DNA of 64,000 nt, taken from Chelydra serpentina (taxonomy: Eukaryota; Chordata; Testudines; Chelydridae). Both the position numbers and the translations under genes were made by a program. Shown in pieces: positions 36,801 through 51,800 of this stretch (position 1 is the stretch's first letter; every line of letters starts with the position of its first letter). The stretch spans positions 28,618,001-28,682,000 of the forward strand of contig JBAIAC010000051.1 in assembly GCA_037349315.1 (NCBI GenBank), written 5' to 3'. The notes under the pieces were generated by a model. It did no database searches, was not told where the DNA came from, and worked only from the letters and a program-made list of their open reading frames with translations.

Positions 36801-39800
36801 TCGAATGAGAAAAGCTACTTTCATGGGACTGTGTGAGGAGCTCGCCCCCGCCCTGCGGCGCAAGGACACGAGACTGAGAGCTGCCCTGACGGTGGAGAAG
36901 CGGGTGGCTATTGCAATCTGGAAGCTCGCAACTCCGGACTGCTATCGATCAGTAGCGAACCAGTTTGGAGTGGGAAAGTCGACCGTTGGGATCGTGCTGA
37001 TGCAAGTTTGCAAGGCCATTAATCGCATCCTGCTCAGAAGAACCGTGACTCCGGGTAACGTGCAGGACATTGTGGCTGGCTTTGAACAAATGGGTTTCCC
37101 TAACTGCGGAGGGGCTATAGATGGGACGCATATTCCTATTCTGGCACCACCCCACCTAGCATCCGAGTACATTAATAGGAAGGGGTATTTCTCCATGGTT
37201 CCCCAGGCGCTTGTGGATCACCGTGGGTGTTTCATTGACATCAACGCAGGCTGGCCCGGAAAGGTGCATGACGCACGCATCTTTCGGAACACTGCCCTGT
37301 TCCGGAAGATGCAGTCCGGGACTTTTTTCCCAGACCGGAAGATCACGGTAGGGGAAATTGAAATGCCCACTGTGATCCTTGGAGACCCCACGTACCCTTT
37401 AATGCCATGGCTCATGAAACCCTACACAGGGAGCCTTGACACCAGCAAGGAACGGTTCAACTACAGGCTGAGCCGGTGCAGAATGACTGTGGAGTGTGCT
37501 TTTGGCCGTTTGAAGGGCCACTGGCGATCTCTATATGGGAAGCTGGACTTGGCTGAACACAGCATCCCCGCGGTTATATCCGCGTGCTGTACCCTCCATA
37601 ATATTTGTGAAGGGAAGGGTGAAATGTTCACTCAGGCGTGGACCTCAGAGGTTCAACACCTGGAGGCTGAATTTGCACAGCCAGAGAGCAGGGCTATTAC
37701 AGGGGCCCAGCGTGGGGCTGCAAGGATTAGGGATGCCTTGAGGGAGAAATTTGAGGCTGAAAACCACCAGTAATGTGTGCTGCCCTGCACGACCCTGAAG
37801 TGAAGTGGTTCCAACGTTATCAGTTATCTGTCTTTGCTAAGCTGATTTGTGTTTGCTCAGCTCACTTGCGTTGCCTGTTTCTTTCCTGGGCTAAGGTATC
37901 TTTTTTCCTTATGCAATAATAAAGACTGTTTGCACATCTAAAGAATCCGTTTATTACAGAGAAAATACATGTATTAAAAAGAAACACAACTGCTTCTGAG
38001 ACAGAAAGGGCAAGGGGGTGGTGGGTGGTGTGGGGAAGGGTTCAATCACAGGGTATGGTATGTCCTGCTTTCATACTCGGGCTTCCTGTCTGGAGTGCTG
38101 TGCAGTGAGTGCTGGACCTCAGGATGTCTGTAATTCGGGATGGGAGTTGAGTGCAGTGGGTAAGGGTCATAGTTTCCAGGGCTGTCTGGTGAAGCTACAG
38201 GTGTTGGGGGCATCTGGTGTGGGCGATAAGAACCTGTATGTTGGGTGAAGTGGGCAGGTGGTGACATGGGGGCACAAGTGTTTTGGGACACTGGCTGCAG
38301 GGTGGGGAGGGTGCGGTACTGCTCTGCCTGCATGGCGACGAGCGCCTGGATAGAGTCCGCTTGGCGCGCCATGATGCTAATCAGTTCCTTTGTGCTTTCG
38401 TGCTGGAGCAGCATGCTTTGCTGCCGCTGCGCTGCGTTTTCCTGGCGGAGCCTGCTTTCACTCTCCCTCCACTCCCGAGCCTTTTCATTCTCTTTAAGAG
38501 ACTGTTTCATAACTTCCTGCAGCATGTCTTCTTTTGTTCTTCTGGGCCTCTTCCTGAGCCTTTGGAGTCTCTCAGCCGGTGATAAGAAGGATGGCGGAGA
38601 TCTCAAGGTTGCATCTGGAAGGCAAAATGCAACATTTAACAGAGGCATCATTGTTTTATGCCAGACAGAGCAATGATTCCCCCACACTTAAGGAGGGCAC
38701 ACAGTCTCCAAAACAGCACAATTTCCCCGTCCCAAACAGAGCGCACAGAACCCTCGGGAGCCCCAAAATGGTGAGTAAACACAGGGTAAAGGGGGACTGA
38801 TTGTTTCACGGATGTACTGTCCGACGGGTTTCTGTGCCTTGGGGAGAGCCAACAGCTGCAGGGGGAACCTACACTGAACACTATCCCCACATTTTCCACA
38901 GGAGTTCGTCCTGGAAGATATCTCGCTGCTGAGGGTGTCCGGGGAAGCCAGGGAGGGTCTTCTACTGCAATGCGGCTTCCGCCCTGGCCCATATGCAGCT
39001 TGCCTGTGTGCAGCAATGGTCCCCCCGCCCCTCGCGGCACAGTGGCGTGGACACATTACCCTGAATGGGACAAGGACCACGGCGGCTCTCCCAATGTACC
39101 TGCGCAAGCACATTGCACACGTCCTGGCTGAGACTTTCGAAGAGATTACAGTGGCCGATTTCTCCGATGTGATAGACCACATCAATGCGCTCTTCCGCAT
39201 CTAGGCATGCATGCAGCCCAAACCCTCCTCGCCCAAGGACCCCACACCGAAAAAACTCCTTCCCAAAAATAAAAGCTGCTTACCGCGAACCTGTTCTTCT
39301 CTTTCTCTCCCAGCGCGTACCGGCTGCTGCGACTGGCTCCCTTCCTCCTGGCTCGAGAAGAGCTCCTGGCTGCATGCACCCAGGGAGTCAGGGGTGTCTC
39401 CCCCAGCCACAGCACCCTCGCTTCTGTTTTCTTCAACCCCCTCCTCCTCCTCCTCCTCTCCCTTCTCCTCCTCATCCCGCTCTCCCGTGTCCACGGTGGT
39501 GCTCGGAACAGTAGTGGGGTCAGCCCCAAGTATTGCATCCAGCTCTTTGTAGAATCGGCAGGTTTTGGGGGGAGCACCCGAGCGCTTGTTTGCCTCGCGG
39601 GCTTTGTGGTACGCACTCCGCAGCTCCTTTACTTTTATCCTGCACTGCATTGCGTCCCGGTCATGGCCCCTTTCAATCATGGCCCTTGATATCTGGCCGA
39701 AAGTATCGAAATTCCTCCGGCTGGATCGCAGCTGGGACTGGACAGCTTCCTCCCCCCAAACAGCGATGAGGTCCAGCAACTCGCCATTGCTCCATACTGG

Positions 39801-42800
39801 GGCTCGTCTCGCACGTGGAGGCATGGTTACCTGGAAAGATGCGCTGAGAGCACTCCACGCCTGGCTGAGCAAACAGGAAGGAGATATTTAAAATTCCAAG
39901 GGAATTTAAAGGGTCGGAGTGGCGGTTGGTCACCTGAGGCCAGGGCAGTAGAGTGCTAATAGATGACCAGAGTGGCTAGAACAGGCGTTGTGGGATACTT
40001 CCGAATACTTCTGGAGGCCAATAACAGCGCATTGGGTGACGACACTGTAGCCACAGCGCACCAGCAGCAGCGCAACAAACGTTATTCCTCTCGGGGAGGT
40101 GGAGTACATGCAGCGCTGTACCTGAGGAGATGCAGCGCTGCACGTGCCTTGCGAGTGTAGCCAGTTAGTGAGTTACAGCGCTGCAGGCAGTTTTATTGCA
40201 CTGTAACTCGTGAGTGTAGCCAAGGCCCTAGACATGAAAGGGCAGAAGGGCCCCGCATGATAATTTCTCTGCACTTTCCTGAACAATTGGTCTGACCCTC
40301 GTGTTGCGATAAAGTCTGGTGTTTCCTCTGCTTAACCAAGGCTCTCTCCTGCCGCAGGGCCACTGCTGCGGCACAGACCAGTATCTCGCACTGCACATTC
40401 ACGGGGACTTCCCTAGTTCTTACCCTGCTGAGAAACTGTCACGAGGGAACACTAAACGCCAAGGCTGAGCTATGAAGAGCTGCTAGATCACTGGCCCTTA
40501 GGGTGGCCACCTGCCCTCAGCAGGTGGTAAATATCAAGGAAAGGCCTGAGTTGGAGGCAGCAACTCATTCCCATGAGTCCCCTTCATGGAACTGTCGGCA
40601 ATCACCACGCCCCAGAGGGCTTTATGCCCAGTTACTGTTACACAGAGAGTCAGAGGCCACCGGAAAAGATCCCTGCTTCCCGTCCCTGATACCCCCTATG
40701 AGAGAGGAGCAGGGGAACAGAACAGCCTGGCCCCTGGCTGCAGGAGAGAATATGGGAGGGGGGTTCAGAGAGGGGCTTGTGCCACACCCTGGGTCTGAGC
40801 AGTTCCAAAGGCCATGGGAGTGTGGATTGGGCACTGAACTTCATGGCTTGGAGTCCACTCTGGGCTGAGGCAGAATCCATTGAGACCAACATGAGTGGGG
40901 CAAGGCTAGTTGGTCATAGCGGTGGGATGGGGATTGTTTAGCTGGGACCATCTGAAAGGACCTGGGGGGCGGGGGAGAGTTGAAGCACAGAGGTGAGCCT
41001 GGGCCAATAACACTTGAGCCTGTCCCCCACACGTGGGGCAGGGAAGAGAGGGCTAGTAAAGTCATTTCTTCTGCACTGTCCTTCAGCACCCAAGCAGGCC
41101 TCATGGGGAGGAGGGAATGGGGCATCCCAGCTCTGCACGAAGTCATGGGAAACAGGTATTGGTAGTGCCCACATGAAGTCATTTCATCAGAACTTCCTTT
41201 GGTGCCTCAGTTCCCAGGGATGTTGGTCTCTCCCTGCAGGTGCAGAGGTCCCAGTAGCTCCTAGTCCCTCCTGCTGGGCCCTGGTCTGGCGCAGAGCCCG
41301 TGGTGATGAGCTCAGGTTGCGGTACTGGGAGTCACCTGGGCCAGTACAGGTGCTTGGGAGAGCCAGCCCTGTCCCGATGCCTTGGTGGGGCTGTGAAAGC
41401 CCTGCCTCTGCCATGCTTACAGAGAGCTCCTTACCACGCAGGGCAGGCTCATGGGGTTAGGGGCCTGGCTTCCTGGGGCCTTCTCAGGAAGGAGGTGACA
41501 TTAGGCACCAATATCTCCTCCGTGACCCTGACCACCAGGCCCCATTGTGGCCAATCCCCATCTCAGCCCCTTAACTCCAGCCCCCTGCTGTCCCCTCCCC
41601 CCACCAGCCCTTGTGAGGTCTCCTTCCCCTCCCTGCCCTCATGCCAGCCTCTGTGGTGCTCAGTCCTCTCATTCACCCCCTAAAACCAGCCCCGCTCGGG
41701 GCTCCTTCCCCACTCCCTGCTGCCAGCCCCCAGAGGTACGCTAAGGTCTGGGCAGAGGTACGCTAAGGTCTGAGCAGAGGTACGCTAAGTGCTGCATTAG
41801 GGGGACTGCGCTGGTGAGTATCTGAGTGTCTGTTGAGGGGACAGTTTGGCAGTTTGACCATGTGGTTGATTGTTTGATTGCTTGTTTGAACAGTGTGAAT
41901 TGGGAGTGCTTTGTTCCAGCTGGGCCTGACTGTTATAAAAGGCAGTCAGCTGCGAACCAGCTGAGCAGCAAATAGCAGAGAGGCAAACAGAAGGAGTTTG
42001 CCTGGGAGTTCGCCTGGAGAGAGCCTACTGCGGCATCCCCCTTGCAGGTTTCTCTGAGTAGCTTCTGCCACAAGTGAGGAAACTCTTTGAAGGAAGGGAC
42101 TATGGATGCTGAGCGATCCGCTGTCGTGACCTGCACAGGATGTGCCATGTTTGTCTTTCTTCCACAGGAAAGAAGCGACTTTGTCTGTACAAAGTGCAAG
42201 CTGATCTCCATATTGGAAGAGAAGATTCAAGGTCTGGAGAAACGAATATCAACCCTGCGTTCCATAAAAGAAAATGAGGATTTCCTGGATAGACGTCACG
42301 ATCGGCTCCAGCGGGCACAATGTTCTGATGATTCAGAGCAGGCTACGCAGCGGGGAGAGAAGGCCAGCGAGGATAATTGGCGGCATGTGACTTCCAGAAG
42401 AGGAAAGAGTACCAGAAACGTCCATGTACCGGAAACACAGTTTCAGGTGAGCAACCGTTTTCATGTTCTCTCCACAGGTACTAGTGCAGAGAGTGGAGTG
42501 GATGATACATCTGAGGGAACAGAGCAGAAGGAGACTCCACTGATTGGAAGGCATGAGATGCACTGTCCTAGGGATGGGGGTTCCACGACCACCACTCCCA
42601 AGAGGAGGAGGAGGGTGGTGGTGGTCGGGGACTCTCTCCTCAGGGGGACGGAGTCATCTATCTGCGGCCCTGACCGGGAAAACCGAGAGGTGTGCTGCTT
42701 GCCAGGGGCTAGGATTCGTGATGTGACGGAGAGACTGCCGAGACTCATCAAGCCCTCAGATCGCTACCCCTTCCTGCTTCTCCACGTGGGCACCAATGAT

Positions 42801-45800
42801 ACTGCCTAGAATGACCTTGAGCGTATCACTGCAGACTACGTGGCTCTGGGAAGAAGGATAAATGAGTTTGAGGCGCAAGTGGTGTTCTCGTCTATCCTCC
42901 CTGTGGCAGGAAAAGGCCGGGGTAGAGACTGTCGAATTGTGGAAGTCAACAAATGGCTACGCAGATGGTGTCGGAGAGAAGGGTTTGGATTCTTTGACCA
43001 TGGGATGGTGTTCCAAGAAGAAGGAGTGCTAGGCAGAGACGGGCTCCACCTGACAAAGAGAGGGAAGAGCATCTTTGCAAGCAGGCTGGCTAACCTAGTG
43101 AGGAGGGCTTTAAACTAGGTTAACCGGGGGAAGGAGACCAAAACCCCGAGGTAAGTGGGGAAGTGGGATACTGGGAGGAAGCACAAGTAGGTGAGTGCAA
43201 GAGGGGAGGGCTCCTGCCCCATACTGGGACAGCAGGACAATCGGTGAGTTACCTTAAATGCCTGTACACAAATGCAAGAAGCCTGGGGAACAAGCAGGGA
43301 GAACTGGAAGTCCAGGCACAGTCAAGGAATTATGATGTAATTGGAATAACAGAGACTTGGTGGGATAACTCACATGATTGGGGGGAGGGATAGCTCAGTG
43401 GTTTGAGCATTGGCCTGCTAAACCCAGGGTTGTGAGTTCAATCCTTGAGGGGGCCATCTGGGGATCTGGGGCAAAAATTGAGGATTGGTCCTGCTTTGAG
43501 CAGGGGGTTGGACTAGATGACCTCCTAAGGTCCCTTCCAACCCTGATATTCTATGATTCTATTATTGGAGTACTGTCATGGATGGATATAAACTGTTCAG
43601 GAAGGATAGGCAGGGCAGAAAAGGTGGGGGAGTTTTGTTGTATGTAAGAGAGCAGTATGACTGCTCAGAGCTCCAGTATGAAACTGCAGAAAAACCTGAG
43701 AGTCTCTGGATTAAATGTAGAAGTGTGAGCAACAAGGGTAATGTCGTGGTGGGAGTCTGCTACAGACCACCAGACTAGGGGGATGAGGTGGACGAGGCTT
43801 TCTTCCAGCATCTAACAGAAGTTGCTAGATCACAGGTCCTGGTTCTCATGGGTGACTTTAATCACCCCGATATCTGCTGGGAGAGCAATACAGCGGTGCA
43901 CAGACAATCCAGGAAGTTTCTGGAAAGTGTAGGGGACAATTTCGTGGTGCAAGTGCTGGAGGAACCAACTAGGGGAAAAGCTCTTCTTGACCTGCTGCTC
44001 ACAAACAGGGAAGAAATAGTAGAGGAAGCAATAGTGGATAGGAACCTGGGAGGCAGTGACCATGAGATGGTCGAGTTCAGGATCCTGACACAAGCAAGAA
44101 AGGAGAGCAGTAGAACACAGACCCTGGACTTCAGAAAAGCAGACTTTGACTCCCTCAGGGAACTGATGGGCAAGGTCCCCTGGGAGAATAACATGAGGGG
44201 GAAAGGAGTCGAGGAAAGCTGGCTGTATTTTAAAGAATCCTTATTGAGGTTGCAGGAACAAACCATCCCGATGTGTAGAAAGAAAAGTAAATATGGCAGG
44301 CGACCAGCTTGGCTTAACAGTGAAATCCTTGCTCGTCTTAAACACAAAAAACAGCTTACAAGAAGTGGAAGATTGGACAAATGACTAGGGAGGAGTATAA
44401 AAATATTGTTCAAGCATGCAGGAGTGAAATTAGGAAGGCCAAATCACACGTGGAGTTGCAGCTAGCTGGAGATGTTAGGAGTAACAAGAAGGGTTTCTTC
44501 AGGTACGTGAGCAACAAGAAGAAAGTCAAGGAAAGTGTGGGCCCCTTGCTGAATGAGGGAGGGAACCTAGTAACAGAGGATGTGGAGAAAACTAGTGTAG
44601 TCAATGCTTTTTTTGCAGCTCCCAGGCGGCTGCACTCCGCAGCACGGTATGGGGAGGAGGTGACCAGCCCTCTGTGGAGAAAGAAGTAGTTCAGGACTAT
44701 TTAGAAAAGCTGGACGAGCACAAGTCCATGGGGCCGGATGCACTGCATCCGAGGGTGCTAAAGGAGTTGGCTGATGTGATTGCAGAGCCATTGGCCATTA
44801 TCTTTGACAAATCATGGCAATCAGGGGAGATCCCGGATGACTGGAAAAAAGCTAATGTAGTGCCCATCTTTAAAAAAGGGAAGAAGGAAGATCCGGGGAA
44901 CCACAGGCCAGTCAGTCTCACCTCAGTCCCTGGAAAAATCATGGAACAGGTCCTCAAGGAATCAATTCTGACCCACTTAAAGGAGGGGAAAGTTATCAGG
45001 AACAGTCAGCATGGATTCACCAAGGGCAAGGCATGCCTGACTAACCTAATTGCCTTCTATGATGAGATAACTGGCTCTGTGGAGGAGGGGAAAGCAGTGG
45101 ATGTGCTATTTCTTGACTTTAGCAAAGCTTTTGATACAGTCTCCCACAGTGTTCTTGCCAGCAAGTTAAAGACGTATGGGCTGGATGAATGGACGGTAAG
45201 GTGGATAGAAAACTGGCTGGATGGTCGCGCTCAACGGGTAGTGATCAATGGCTCCATGTCTAGTTGGCAGCCGGTATCAAGTGGAGTGCCCCAAGGGTCG
45301 GTGCTGGGGCCGGTTTTGTTCAATATCTTCATTAACGATCTGGAGGATGGTGTGGACTGCACCCTTAGCAAGTTTGCAGATGACACTAAACTGGGAGGAG
45401 TGGTTGATACGCTGGAGGGTAGGGATAGGATACAGAGGGACCTAGACAAATTAGAGGATTGGGCCAAAAGGAATATGATGAGGTTCAACAAGGACAAGTG
45501 CAGAGTCCTGCACTTAGGACGGAAGAATCCCATGCACTGCTATAGACTAGGGACCGAATGGCTGGGCAGCGGTTCTGCAGAAAAGGACCTAGGGGTTACT
45601 GTGGACGAAAAGCTGAATATGAGTCAACAGTGTGCCCTTGTTGCCAAGAAGGCTAACGGCATTTTGGGCTGTATAAGTAGGGGCATTTCCAGCAGATCGA
45701 GGGACGTGATTATTCCCCTCTATTCGGCACTGGTGAGGCCTCATTTGGAGTACTGTGTCCAGTTTTGGGCCCCACACTACAAGAAGGATGTGGATAAATT

Positions 45801-48800
45801 GGAAAGAGTCCAGCGGAGGGCAACAAAAATGATTAGGGGGCTGGAGCACATGACTTATGAGGAGAGGCTGAGGGAACGGGGATTGTTTAGCCTGCAGAAG
45901 AGAAGAATGAGGGGGGATTTGATAGCTGCTTTCAACTACCTGAAAGGGGGTTCCAAAGAGGATGGATCTAGACTGTTCTCAGTGGTAGAGGACAGAAGAA
46001 GGAGTAATGGTCTCAAGTTGCAGAGGGGGAGGTTTAGGTTGGATATTAGGAAAAACTTTTTCACTAGTAGGGTGGTGAAGCACTGGAATGGGTTACCTAG
46101 GGAGGTGGTGGAATCTCCTTCCTTAGAGGTTTTTAAGGTCAGGCTTGACAAAGCCCTGGCTGAGATGATTTAGTTGGGGTTGGTCCTGCTTTGAGCAGGG
46201 GGTTGGACTAGATGACCTCCTGAGGTCCCTTCCAACCATGAGATTCTATGATTCTATGAGTGCAGGACGGTGGGGTCAGATAAGCAAAGCACTGCCCTCG
46301 CCTCCATCAGAGCAATCGCTTTGCCTGACATGGTAAATGAAAAACGGAGCAGGCTAATCAGAGTCCCTGAAGGGCTGTGAAATCCACTGAGATGTGAATG
46401 GAGGACAAAGGTTTCCAGGCTGCCATGCAGGGAGCTGGAGTGTCCTCCCCGCCAAACCTGTGTATGTGAAATCTGTAGCTTTCCCAGTGATCTCATGTGC
46501 TGCAGAAAGGCCCCATCTTGGGCTTTGATCTCCATAACCTGCACTTTCAGCTAAACATGGCTTATGGACAATGACAAGAAGTCCAGGCCCTGCCTGCCTG
46601 CAAACCTCCTGCCAGTATACACTGGTCACACAGAAACAGGAGGACATGGATCTGAATCTACTGCACACTCAGATTTACCGGGTGCCGGTCTCGGTGTGAC
46701 TGCAGAATTTAAACTCCTGCCCCAAAATGCCTTCTGCATCAGGTGAGTGATGGTGCAGATCTGAAGTGGTAAGTGCCAGCCCAAGTCCACGAGGGCACTG
46801 CAACTAAGATCTCCATTTACCAACCACCCCCAGACCGTCCCCTGCAAATAGTGAGCGCTCCTGAGTGGGTTTCATTTTTATTTATTTGAGTTTTATTCCA
46901 ACTAGAACAGGAGTCTAGCTGTTTTCCAACCGAAATTACACAGACCAAAGATTAAAAGAGGACATGGTTTTGAAGCTATTCCTATGAACAGAATGTAGCA
47001 GGTGAATGGCCCAGCCCCATTGCTACTGAGTACACAGGTCAGACATATACACGGAGGTTACAGATCACAGACATGTACATGTAGCATAAGAACAGCAGAA
47101 GTGAACAACATTTAGCAATGAGACAAGTCAGGGTGACCCTAATGTTATCCATGAGGACTTGGCTTTTGGGACAGAGCTTTGAGTTTGTTTTCGCCAATTC
47201 AAGTGCCAAATAGTTGTATGGACACTGCCAGCATGTTGGGCAGCCACAAGACAGCCAGAGTTGCAAATCTGAAAACCTACTTTTTCCGTATGTTAACGTG
47301 TAAATTATCAAAAGAGCCTGGAAGCCGTTTCTAACACAAACACGTCACAAAGGCAGTGTCTCCCCAGAGCAAGACAAGGCTGGAGTTAAGCAGCATGGAA
47401 GCTGACTCGCAGCAGAAACTGTCACCATCCATAGCCTTCACTGTCAGGTATGTTCAGGCTGTCGGTCCTAAGTCTGTGCAAGAGTTTTCCCACCAGGAGG
47501 CAGCATGTCCGATTTAAAGCGTAGACTTGATTTAAACACCTTTCACTCAGTTTTTCAGATGAGGAAGCACCTTGTTGGAATAGTAATGCCCTGCCTGCCC
47601 CTTTCCATGCACTGAGAGACAGGGCACCTCTGGATATGGGTTCTGTTTGCCTGGCAACGGGGAAGACACCTCTGCATAGTTCTCAATCACCTTTCCTTTG
47701 ATAGCACCCACTCCCCCACCTAAAAGGCAACTGGATGAGCTAACCCTACTGAGATTAACTGGCACCGGCGTGATCTATTGGCACCAGCAATTGGACAGCA
47801 ATAGCACACTATGGAGCACGGCCAGTATGGCACGTCCTGGCACTGAACTCACCCCTTCCTGACTGTGGTTCCCTAGTACATCCACTGCTCATGGAGGACC
47901 CAATGCTGGGACAATCCAACTCCTGGTGCCAAGCAGTTAACATAACAAAATATTGGTACCAAAAGAGTTATATAAAATGTCACTAATCCCCAAAGCCCCC
48001 AGCCACACACTACTCCCTTGCCGAGCCCCAGAGATCTCAGCTAACATACAGCTCAGACTAAACAGATTTGGTGGAAAGAAAATTAAGAATAGCTTGCACA
48101 GCTACAGAGTTGCAGATCCTTTTTCTAAAACTCCCCTCAGCTTCCAACAGATGGATACAGAAGCAGCAGCTTATTTGCAATGTGGATAGTAGAGAGCAAT
48201 TCCAGTCGTTCTGCACTAACTTAGAGAGATTGTTGCAGGTAATCTGTTGGAGCCCAAGGCACATAACTCCTGTTTGGGAGCAAAACACCATTTGCCATCA
48301 AACCACCAATCCCCCACTCTGGGCAGGATGCCAGGCCCCGCCCATTACACAAAGTCCATTTAAAAAACATGAATAAAATGATGGGAAAAAAACGATGTAA
48401 GTCATTCTGCAATGGGTGACCGAGGTTGGAATTTCAGATACGCAGTATCAATCGACAACATAATGTACATCCTCTCCAGAGGCACAGACAGCTAGATACA
48501 ACACAGCGAGAAGACTAGCTTGAGAGCCCATCTTCTCCTCACTGATGGCGTTTCACATTCAACTTGACAGGTAATGGCTTCTCTCCCCCAGTGAATACAA
48601 TACTCCTCCAGATGGCCCCTGCTCTACTAGGACTCGGTGCTTCAGCGTCTCTAGTCTGAAGGACGGCTTGCTGCTCTGCTACAGCACAGTGTCGCACCTG
48701 TTGCTGAACAGGTGGTTTATAACAGCTGGATCTGCCACAGTTGAGGTATCTCCCAGCTCTCGGTCGTTCTTTGCAATCTTCCTTAATACGCGCCTCATAA

Positions 48801-51800
48801 TTTTACCTGTCGAACAAAGAGCTGTGGTGATTCGACTGTATGTCCAGAGTCAAACCAAGACTCGGAGTCGGTTTTCAGGAGGCTCCCCCTGAATAAGCCA
48901 TATTGGGACACAGATTTCTTCAAGTCTAGACATGCAGAGACCTAAGCAATCCAAGACCATTCTCAGGGCAACTGGACCCCACCAAAACCTATCGTAATTA
49001 TCCTGGACTGCTGATCCCCACTGGGAACACTCCGGTGACTCCCTTCCTCTCGAGCTGCCCAGCCTGCAGACACCAGGAGCTGTGCTGCTTGTTCCCAAAT
49101 GGTGTATCTGACAAGAGTGAACCTGGACTCCTTACCTGAGCGGGTCTTGGGCAGACCAGGTGCATGCTGGATGTAATCAGGGGTTGCTATCGGTCCAATT
49201 TTTTCTCTGACTACAAAACAGAGATTTGCAGTATAATTATTAAGATTTCCCAAAGTGCTTTTTAGGGCAAAGTGACTCAGCAAGAGCTGGAACCCAAGTG
49301 AGCAGCAAGTGGGACAAACGAGCCCACCAGAGCTGAACTGCAATGACTCCGATATCGCCACTGTTGGCAAAGGTGCGGGTGTTTGCAGAATGGGGCCAGG
49401 CAACGCAATGGCACGGCTCAGGATTCAGCACCTGGAGACCCAGGGCTGGAGGGGAGGAGAGTGCATGCGGCTCTCAACAAAACACGTTCTCCAGCTGCAG
49501 GAGAGATGTTTGACCATTTCTATTCTTTCTCCATTGCATCTAGGGCGCACTTAAGGACTTGAAATGAAGACAGCTTTCCCCAGGGTTTGTCCCCATTTCC
49601 ACATAGCAATGACTGACCCCTCTCAGGATTCCCCTGGAGCAGCAGGCAACCTGGATGCATTTTGTTTACTGCCTTGTTCACGCCCCAGTCATCTCGGATG
49701 TCAATGGAGCTCGTGTCAGTTTAGCTGGACTCACTCCCATCACACCACACCCATCTATTTAACTGCTCTGGGATGGCGCGCTGGATTCCCCACCAGCTTA
49801 CACCAGCTCTTCCAGTCTCCCATCCCACTTGGTGCCACGTATGCGGGTTTACAGTAGCAAATGACGAGCAAGGAGAGGAATGCACAGAGGCTCCCATGGG
49901 GCCTCTGCATGCCTGTCACTATCACTGTCTTCATGCCCATCCGCTAGCAGCACGGATGGGCTTCGGAAGGGACACCCTGAGGCGGACGTGAGACCTGGAC
50001 TGACATTCCCTCCCCTTCTAGGAAAACCAGGACCGCAGACATTGACCAAAACATTTTGGTTTCAGTTAAAAGACACAGCAACCCATACGGTCCATGCACC
50101 AGCACAGATCACAGCTGCAGGAACCATGCATGCAGCCCCTCCCAGCAGCACCCACGTCTGCCTCCAACACACACTCAGCGAGTGGAGCTGGGGAAAGAGG
50201 GGTCTGGCATGCCAGCACAATGGCCCCCATGCCCGGGGCTGGAGAGGCAGAGGCTCACAGGAGGCAGGGGGCGTCACACGAGCAGCCACAATGTTGGGAG
50301 ATCTAATTTTAGCCTCTGCCAGCCCTGGGACTAGACTTTTCCCTGCTGTTGCTTTGTTACGCAGGCTGCAGGGGCCCAAGGGGCCCAGAAGGGAGCTGGG
50401 CATAGCCCTGGCAGGGCACTGGTGTTCTCTAGGCAAGAGGCACCTTCCTTTGGAGAGGTCACGCTGCTTCACTCCCCAGTGGGCACGTCAGCCCCTGCAG
50501 AGCCTTCGCTGCGTCCAGCAGAGCCCTCCCCTAGTCTCTGGCGACAGGGGGCACCTGACACCACACACCCTACTCTGCTGCCGTTACCTTGCTTTCTCAG
50601 CTCGTCCGTCAGGGCCGCAGTGAATTTGTGGCCGTCCCTCAAGGTCACAAAGCAGTAGAGGCACTCGCCTTTCACTGGGTGGGGGTGACTCACCACCGCA
50701 GCCTCAGAAATGGAGGAGTGCTCAACCAGGGCAGACTCTACCTCTGCGGTGCTCAGCAGGTGGCCTGGAAAGAAAGAGGCAGCACTTGGCTGAGTCCAGC
50801 AGCCTCTGGCTCCCTTGCTCCAGGAGAGCTTGCTGCAGAAAGGCCCTGGGAGCGAACAGGGCCCCTAAGCTCCGGTTGGGTGGTCTGTTTGCATGCAGTA
50901 CAACAGACACTTGGGAGATTCTGCTCAGAGCCTTAGGGCAGCCCCCACCTTGCTCTGGGGAGATGACAACGGTCCCTCCCATGTGCCCCACCCCCGGATA
51001 CTTGACAAACAGCAGGAGCTTTGCATGAACAAAGGGAGAAGCCCAGGAAGCTACATTCTGTCCAGAACACGTGTCTCTGAGCAGGCCCTTCCATGGCTGG
51101 GCGAGTTGCCACCAACCACTGGGTGCTGATAATACCTAGCCATCCCACTGGAATTTAATCTCACAGCAGCGCTACCCATTAGTTATGGGCTGTCATAGAA
51201 CTGTCACTGTGTCACACTAACACCCATGGTACAGGAGAATCTGCATTCCTACCATACCCCAGCCAAAGGCAGAGGGAGCAGGTAACCAACAGGCCACCTC
51301 TGTCAGTTACAGAAGGCAGCCGGGGAGCAGGAAGCAGAGTCCGAAAGTCAATGGTCATTTTAGGAGAGCATTTGATACACTGCCCTGAAATCTTACTAGC
51401 AAACTTCAGTCAAGCTACTTTGGAGAGGAGCAATTTCATGTGGATTGACACCGGCTGAAGGGCCATAAACAAAGAGTAATAACCAGTAGCAAGCTGAGGG
51501 AGGCACCTAGTGGGCAGCACAGAATTCAGGGGTGCACAGCATGTGCAAAGAGAAGCTGTTGAACTCGAACTGATATGTAAACTAGATTGCATCACCTCAG
51601 GATTAAATAGGGACTTGGAATGGCTTGGCCATTACGTTAATTGAATCTATTTCCCTTAAGTTAATGATCCTCATTCACACCTGGGTGGCCATCCTGTTTA
51701 TCACTTCAAAGGTTTTTCTTCCCCTGCTGCTATGGTTCCTCTCAATTAATTAGCCTCTTAAGGTTGGTCTATGCACCTCCACCTTATCATGTTTCTCTGA